Source: a virus
Length of the DNA: 20,593 bases
Virus record (IMG/VR): IMGVR_UViG_3300013004_000229
Coordinates: 1 to 20,593 of that record
Reading direction: 5' to 3' (one strand)
Part shown: one piece after another, positions 16,679 through 20,593 of the stretch
Layout: every line of letters begins with the position of its first letter
Numbering within the stretch: the stretch's first letter is position 1
The notes under the pieces: model-generated
What the model was told of the DNA's origin: nothing
Seen by the model: only the letters and a program-made list of their open reading frames with translations
Databases searched by the model: none
Translations under genes and position numbers: made by a program

Positions 16679-17281
16679 CTACTTGTATTCTTGGTCGTAT
16701 TCTGGGTTAGCAGTATTTGCGTAATAAACCCTGTCTGAAGCATGGTAGTCAAACTCAATGATTAGTCTAGTTCTGGCAAACGCTAGATTGACGCTATTTA
16801 GCTCTACTAGATCTCTTGATTCATCTGCTTTAAATACCCTGATTTTATGAAAAAATACGTTATGTGGCTTTTCGATATCAAAGCCAAAATTTTCAGATGC
16901 CCACTTATTAAGGTCTTGGGCTGCTGCATCTTCTCTGTCCAGTAATTGCTCAATGATTGTTGTTACGTTATCTGCAATATCAATATCTGGGTGATTTATT
17001 GTTAAAATTAATTGTTCTTTTTTAATCCTGTAAAAAGGATTTGTTCTAAAACGCATTAGCTTGTCATACTGAATCCAAAGGGGCTGCTCAAGACCAGTAC
17101 TTTGAACTAAAGATTCATAGAAGTCTGCCTCAGCTGCCTGACTCAAAGATGGACTGATTGGCACAAAGGTCTGATTAGAAACAACAGCAACTTCGTCAGA
17201 AGGATATTTCTTTAGTTCATTAAAGATAAACTGCCTTAACCAGTAAGCTGGATCTGGTAAATTAGATACTGACTTAGACAT
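16679..17281 (-). CDS. Tail terminator protein
   Basis: A 200-residue protein that should cap the tail tube and present it to the neck. The start is set at ATG 17281, which has AGGAG six bases upstream; an in-frame TTG six bases earlier abuts that site and is unlikely. The N-terminal half has LPDPAYWLRQFIFNELKKYP; the middle has KKEQLILTINHPDIDIADNV, a beta strand and helix pattern seen in lambda gpU/HK97 gp10-type terminators; and the C terminus has FARTRLIIEFDYHASDRVYY. The gene overlaps the end of the neck gene by eight bases. Assignment is by order (directly before the tube gene) and by pattern; no catalytic residues are expected. Confidence 0.7.
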   Translation of the reverse strand: MSKSVSNLPDPAYWLRQFIFNELKKYPSDEVAVVSNQTFVPISPSLSQAAEADFYESLVQSTGLEQPLWIQYDKLMRFRTNPFYRIKKEQLILTINHPDIDIADNVTTIIEQLLDREDAAAQDLNKWASENFGFDIEKPHNVFFHKIRVFKADESRDLVELNSVNLAFARTRLIIEFDYHASDRVYYANTANPEYDQEYK

Positions 17282-17960
17282 CTTCAACTCCTACGGTTGT
17301 ATTGGTAATCCAATTATACCCTGTTTTAATACCAACGGCTTCTCCGCCTCTAACTCCTTCTGCAAAATTATTTTTATAAATCTTAGGATTTTTTAAATAA
17401 TCGTACAAGCCAGAAGCCTTTAAAAAAGACTGCTTGAAGTAATTTGTCATAAAAGAATCAAACACTCTTTCAAAAGATCCTTGAACCTCGTCTCCACCAG
17501 GATTATTAACTCTGACAGAGTTTTTAGTAAAAACCTCTTTTCCACCCACGTTAAATCTTAAAGAGCTAGATCCAGATGGAGTAATTGTTACTGGGATACC
17601 AAGCTCCATAATTCTTGCTTTGTCATAAAATGGTTTTGAAGCATCTCTTGATGCAGTGTTAGACTGCCTAAATGTTCCATCTAAAGATAGACCACCCTTT
17701 GACACTCTATAATCAAAATCAAACAGCCTAGCTGCAGGAGAGCCTTCCTGGTACCATTCATATACATGGTGCAATGCTTGTCTGTCTGATCTGGCCATTG
17801 CATCGATATATTGGTTTAATGCAACAATTGTTCCATTACCAAGATTTTTAAGGAATAAGCTTTTTCCTTTTTCAATGCCACTTAAAAAGCCATTAGAATA
17901 CTTAACGCTATTAGATAATTTTTTAATAAGGTCATCAGTTTTAAAGTTAATAGTTATCAT
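17274..17960 (-). CDS. Neck / tail-completion protein
   Basis: A 228-residue protein starting at ATG 17960, which overlaps the head-closure stop as ATGA; a longer in-frame version from 18008 would overlap that gene by 52 bases and is rejected. GAGGAG lies 11 bases upstream, a slightly long spacing. The N terminus is amphipathic helix (FKTDDLIKKLSNSVKYSNGF), followed by an aromatic segment (HHVYEWYQEGSPAARLFDFD) and beta strands. This matches the order and general make-up of HK97 gp10-like/neck type 1 proteins that sit between head closure and tail terminator. Sequence divergence is high, so the call depends on gene order; it could also be a minor capsid component. Confidence 0.6.
   Translation of the reverse strand: MITINFKTDDLIKKLSNSVKYSNGFLSGIEKGKSLFLKNLGNGTIVALNQYIDAMARSDRQALHHVYEWYQEGSPAARLFDFDYRVSKGGLSLDGTFRQSNTASRDASKPFYDKARIMELGIPVTITPSGSSSLRFNVGGKEVFTKNSVRVNNPGGDEVQGSFERVFDSFMTNYFKQSFLKASGLYDYLKNPKIYKNNFAEGVRGGEAVGIKTGYNWITNTTVGVEDV
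17288..17292 (-). promoter_or_regulatory. Ribosome-binding site fixing tail terminator start
   Basis: AGGAG on the minus strand lies six bases before ATG 17281 and directly against the alternative TTG at 17287. The spacing selects the ATG. Confidence 0.7.
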
Positions 17961-18418
17961 GAAGTCAATGGCTCCTCTATAATAACCTGGCTTCCTGTTT
18001 TTCTCCAAAGCATTTTGTAATATTCGATTGTTCCAAAAGGACCAATAAATGGCTCAATAGTTGCAAGCTCATAAACGGTTCCCTCGCCAGTCCTTGGACC
18101 AGAGGTTTCTTTATAAACAACCTCTCCTGAACAATTTTGAATGTTTGTAATTAAAATGTTAGTTGCAGACTGGCTTGTTCCATCTGCCATAATTCTAATA
18201 TCTGACTTTGATCTAGCAATTAGCTTTCCCTCATACTGTACAAATACTTCTGGCTTTATTTCTTCTGTACCTGCACCACCAACACTAGCTGCATTACATA
18301 CTATAGTTTTATCTAAGGTCCATTCTTTTTTGATTTTGCCAGAAGTAGTTTGAGTTACAGTTGGATAATAGACATCAGCAAAAAATGGATAAAGAAAGTC
18401 TATAGTTTCGCATGACAT
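17957..18418 (-). CDS. Head-closure protein
   Basis: A 153-residue mainly beta protein with the pattern of SPP1 gp16-type head-closure (stopper) proteins: an N-terminal FLYPFFADVYYPTVTQT stretch, a central GKLIARSKSDIRI strand pair, and a C-terminal YELATIEPFIGPFGTIEYYK followed by WRKTG. Its job would be to seal the connector after packaging and provide the tail docking face. It is coupled to both neighbours: its ATG overlaps the adaptor TAA (TAATG) and its TGA overlaps the neck ATG (ATGA). The call is based on size, order between adaptor and neck genes, and general sequence character. Confidence 0.65.
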   Translation of the reverse strand: MSCETIDFLYPFFADVYYPTVTQTTSGKIKKEWTLDKTIVCNAASVGGAGTEEIKPEVFVQYEGKLIARSKSDIRIMADGTSQSATNILITNIQNCSGEVVYKETSGPRTGEGTVYELATIEPFIGPFGTIEYYKMLWRKTGSQVIIEEPLTS

Positions 18419-19413
18419 TACAACATCCTCATCTTTTTAACATTGTTCACATACTTGTTTAGAATCTTGTCTACAAGGATATTTCCTGTTCCGTCGATTA
18501 CAGACTTATCCATCTGAATCCTAAACTGATCAGTAGAATAGCTAGTGATATATCTCTTGTAGTAGTCTAGCTTTCCACATTTAAGATCGTCAATAAGCAT
18601 TAAGGTGGCCTCTTTAATGTCTGATGGGATAATCTTGTATCCCTGCTCAAGCTGGAACCTATAGTCAAACCTTGATGGGAAACTTACTCCTGGCCTAAAG
18701 GTAAATGTGTTTGCACTGTCATCTGTTTCAAAAATTCCAATTGAATCAGAAACTCCAATAAAAGTTGGGTTTGGGTTACTTTCTGATCTGTTATATTCTC
18801 CAGCATAATTTACAGGTGCCTTAGTTATTGCACTCTTGTCTTTTGTAATGAGATAATTCCAGTCTCCCAAAGCTGGTGTCTCTAACGAAGAGTCATAAAC
18901 AAGCTCATCGTTTTCGTATGCTTCTAAAATCTTATAAGTTTTTTCCCAGAGTGGCACGTAGTCAGTACCCTCTCCAGTTGTTTCCATCCAGTTTGATTTG
19001 AAGTAAAAACCATCAGTTGCAGAATCAATAATTGCCCTGGCAATCATTTCATCTTTAGTTGCTTGTGCCAGAGTGTATCCTGCTGAAGTAATAGAGCTTG
19101 GATCTACGTATGGTCTTTCTACTGTCAAGGTATCTTCAACAATAATTTCGTCATTGCTGTCCTGAATCTCTAAGTGGTAATACTCATCATACTTGCTAAA
19201 ATCAACAAGAATGACTTCGTTGTCATCCTCGTCTAGTTCTGTAATTACCCATGGAATGATAACGGTATCTTCTCCATAGGAAACTGTGTAAGTAAAGGAA
19301 GCCAAAAGTTCATCCATGTCGTGGCTTCTAACGTAAATGGTGTAGGTGTCTTCTTCTGGAACTTCATATTCCGCAAAAGAATCAGTATATGGGGGTAACC
19401 TTAAAATATTCAT
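18418..19413 (-). CDS. Head-tail adaptor with N-terminal Ig-like domain
   Basis: A 331-residue protein. Residues about 225 to 331 resemble the helical adaptor of the HK97 gp6/SPP1 gp15 group: IIPSDIKEATLMLIDDLKCG, then SYSTDQFRIQMDKSVIDGTG and a final helix (NILVDKILNKYVNNVKK). Such proteins form a ring under the portal. Residues 1 to about 100 look like a separate beta-sandwich: DTYTIYVRSHDMDELLASFT, then VILVDFSKYDEYYHLEIQDS and IIVEDTLTVERPYVDP. Typical adaptors are only 100 to 150 residues, so this one carries roughly 200 extra N-terminal residues. The ATG overlaps the previous stop (TAATG). Adaptor identity is fairly likely; the added domain's role is unknown, perhaps decoration around the vertex. 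Confidence 0.65.
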   Translation of the reverse strand: MNILRLPPYTDSFAEYEVPEEDTYTIYVRSHDMDELLASFTYTVSYGEDTVIIPWVITELDEDDNEVILVDFSKYDEYYHLEIQDSNDEIIVEDTLTVERPYVDPSSITSAGYTLAQATKDEMIARAIIDSATDGFYFKSNWMETTGEGTDYVPLWEKTYKILEAYENDELVYDSSLETPALGDWNYLITKDKSAITKAPVNYAGEYNRSESNPNPTFIGVSDSIGIFETDDSANTFTFRPGVSFPSRFDYRFQLEQGYKIIPSDIKEATLMLIDDLKCGKLDYYKRYITSYSTDQFRIQMDKSVIDGTGNILVDKILNKYVNNVKKMRML

Positions 19414-19724
19414 TATTTAACGCCGTAGTGTTTTGCTACCTCTTCTGGAGTCGCTAAGCGAACAGTCCTATGAGCTAGCCAAAAATTGGCAGTCTCCTTA
19501 CTAACAATATTATACCCCTTGCTTAGCTCTCCCCACTTAGCTTGTGAAATGTTTCCTTCTGCAAATAACGCTACAGTGTCATTATTTTTTAGGTTTACTT
19601 CTATTTTTGGTATTGTATTTTCTTTTGTTTCTTTTTCTGAAAGCTCTTGCACGGCCTCTTCATAAAGCACTTCTAATGGCTTTAGGCTAATAAAATCTAA
19701 ATCTTTATCAGTTTTTTCATTCAT
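19413..19724 (-). CDS. Small head-module protein of unknown function
   Basis: A 103-residue acidic protein directly downstream of the capsid gene. Residues 1 to 45 are charged and probably helical or disordered (Glu/Lys-rich). Residues 50 to 103 form a compact domain: AEGNISQAKWGELSKGYNIV then NFWLAHRTVRLATPEEVAKH, ending in YGVK. I recall similar 'RLATPEEVA-x-YGV' tails in small proteins next to phage capsid genes, but I know no established function. A strong GGAGG lies six bases before the ATG, and a perfect extended -10 element lies just upstream of that. It starts the connector operon. Possible roles are a minor capsid, decoration or vertex factor; I cannot choose between them. Confidence 0.65.
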   Translation of the reverse strand: MNEKTDKDLDFISLKPLEVLYEEAVQELSEKETKENTIPKIEVNLKNNDTVALFAEGNISQAKWGELSKGYNIVSKETANFWLAHRTVRLATPEEVAKHYGVK

Positions 19725-19742
19725 GATAAACCTCCGTTTACA

Positions 19743-19751
19743 ATTATATCA
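19743..19751 (-). promoter_or_regulatory. Extended -10 promoter candidate for connector operon
   Basis: The minus strand reads TGATATAAT, a perfect TGnTATAAT, between the capsid terminator hairpin and the small head-module gene. No -35 box is recognisable at 16 to 18 bases upstream, where the terminator stem lies. A start about seven bases downstream gives a leader of about a dozen bases that begins almost at GGAGG. Confidence 0.45.
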
Positions 19752-19763
19752 GAATATGACAAA

Positions 19764-19790
19764 GGGGAGTAGGTATTTCTCCTACTCCCC
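19764..19790 (-). terminator. Terminator hairpin after major capsid protein
   Basis: A perfect ten-pair inverted repeat, GGGGAGTAGG and CCTACTCCCC around a seven-base loop, lies about 20 bases after the capsid stop codon. On the minus strand it is followed by TTTGTCATATT, a weak T tract. The stem is GC-rich in an AT-rich background. It is read as an intrinsic terminator or 3' stabiliser of the capsid mRNA. Confidence 0.75.
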
Positions 19791-19810
19791 AAAGTTATAG
19801 TCAGTACGGT

Positions 19811-20593
19811 TTAGCTCTCAGCTGCTGCATCCGCAAATGCAACTGCGTCTAGCTCTTCCCACTGAAGGCCGAAACGAACGAATACGGTGTATTCGATTGT
19901 GTCCTTCTTTGGCTTGTACTCACGGTTTACAGTGATGTCTCTCTGGAAACCCCATACACGGTTAGCAGGGAATGTTAGGTCAACATAACCAGCTGGGTAG
20001 TAAGGAACTTCCTGAACTTCAACACCTAGAACACGGGTAGTGCGAGCACCACCGAATGTCTGTGCTGCACCATCAAGGTATGCCTGACGGTTACGCTCAG
20101 TTCCTGGACCCTTGTCAACAAATGCCTCAGCAATTGCATCAGCAAGAGTACCATTGTTCTTGACGATTCCCTGGAATGCATCAGTACCTGCGTAGAACTT
20201 TAGGTTGTTCTTTAGTGCACGGTACTTACGTGGCATTGCAGTGATAATGTCCTGCATTACGTCTGTAGTCCATGCATTGTCAGTTACTGTTACCAGTGAC
20301 TCGTGTGCATCTCCAGTTGTCTTTACCTTGTGAATGAATCCTTGCATGATCGAAAGGAACGCACCAGTTGTACCGTCACCATTAATGGCTAGGTCTTCGA
20401 TGTCATTCGCAAAAGCGTTAGTCATTAGACGAACTAGGTGATCCTCAAGAGCAGCACCTTCAATATTGTCTTCTAGACCTTCTGTAGATACTTCCCAGTC
20501 TAGACGGATTTTCTTGGTAGTTAGTTCCACCTTTGTGAAGGTAGCACCAGCGTTTGTATACGCACCATCAGCCTGAGCTGCAGCACGGATAAC
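19811..20593 (-). CDS. Major capsid protein, HK97 fold (C-terminal part)
   Basis: The last 260 residues of the gene are visible; the reading frame stays open to the right edge, so the true start is outside (an internal GTG at 20530 is not a plausible start). The sequence includes FTKVELTTKKIRLDWEVS, then LEDNIEGAALEDHLVRLM and ANDIEDLAINGDGTTGAFLS, the spine-helix and 'E-x-x-ax-LNGdGt' region typical of HK97-type capsid proteins. The C terminus has VQEVPYYPAGYVDLTFPANR, WGFQRDITVNREYKPKKDT and YTVFVRFGLQW, the A-domain and P-loop strands. Codon use favours CGT, TAC, TTC and ACC, unlike most neighbours, as expected for the most abundant virion protein. A strong hairpin follows. Scaffold or protease genes would lie further right. 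Confidence 0.9.
   Translation of the reverse strand, partial: VIRAAAQADGAYTNAGATFTKVELTTKKIRLDWEVSTEGLEDNIEGAALEDHLVRLMTNAFANDIEDLAINGDGTTGAFLSIMQGFIHKVKTTGDAHESLVTVTDNAWTTDVMQDIITAMPRKYRALKNNLKFYAGTDAFQGIVKNNGTLADAIAEAFVDKGPGTERNRQAYLDGAAQTFGGARTTRVLGVEVQEVPYYPAGYVDLTFPANRVWGFQRDITVNREYKPKKDTIEYTVFVRFGLQWEELDAVAFADAAAES

Noticed and set aside
17961-18008. Longer neck protein beginning at 18008
   Set aside because: It would overlap the head-closure gene by 52 bases, while ATG 17960 makes a standard ATGA junction and restores a normal length.
20530-20593. Capsid gene beginning at the internal GTG at 20530
   Set aside because: The frame remains open to the window edge with capsid-like sequence upstream (FTK preceding VELTTKK), and the internal GTG has no ribosome-binding site; the gene is simply truncated by the window.

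Overview
The window is one uninterrupted late structural module of a tailed bacteriophage or prophage. All sixteen supported genes lie on the minus strand, so the biological order runs from the right edge to the left. No sheath or baseplate-wedge gene is visible, and a 2248-residue tape measure is present, so the virion should be a siphovirus with a long, flexible tail. The DNA is AT-rich by eye and uses the standard code, with TAA, TAG and TGA all acting as stops. Several tail-tip proteins remind me of actinobacteriophage families, and one gene looks leaderless, which is common in Actinobacteria. I would guess a low-GC aquatic actinobacterial host, but this is weakly supported.

Head and neck (20593 to 16679): the C-terminal 260 residues of an HK97-fold major capsid protein, a small protein of unknown role, a head-tail adaptor with an extra N-terminal Ig-like domain, a head-closure protein, a neck/tail-completion protein and the tail terminator. 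Tail tube and assembly (16592 to 8055): the major tail protein, two paralogous tail-assembly chaperones (a long one with an in-frame C-terminal extension and a short one without it), and the tape measure. Tail tip (8055 to 1): a distal-tail-like protein, a very large hub protein with a lectin-like insertion, a proline-rich tail protein, a fibre-like protein carrying two inserted beta modules, a fibronectin-type protein, and the start of another tail-tip gene cut by the left edge.

Most genes are translationally coupled through TAATG, ATGA or TAGTG junctions. Non-coding DNA is confined to a few short gaps, none longer than about 90 bases, and these carry signals. Strong hairpin terminators follow the two most abundant virion proteins (major capsid and major tail). 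A TGnTATAAT-type extended -10 element without a clear -35 box recurs in four of the gaps. The inferred picture is a late operon divided by terminators and restarted by weak internal promoters, so that shell and tube proteins are made in excess. Packaging genes (terminase, portal, protease) should lie beyond the right edge and the rest of the tail-tip and lysis genes beyond the left edge.

The most notable points are the duplicated chaperone, which seems to replace the usual programmed frameshift; the recurring promoter motif, including one placed exactly for a leaderless mRNA; and the inserted or appended beta domains in the adaptor, hub and fibre-like proteins. I found no CRISPR array, tRNA, transposon, integrase or defence gene.
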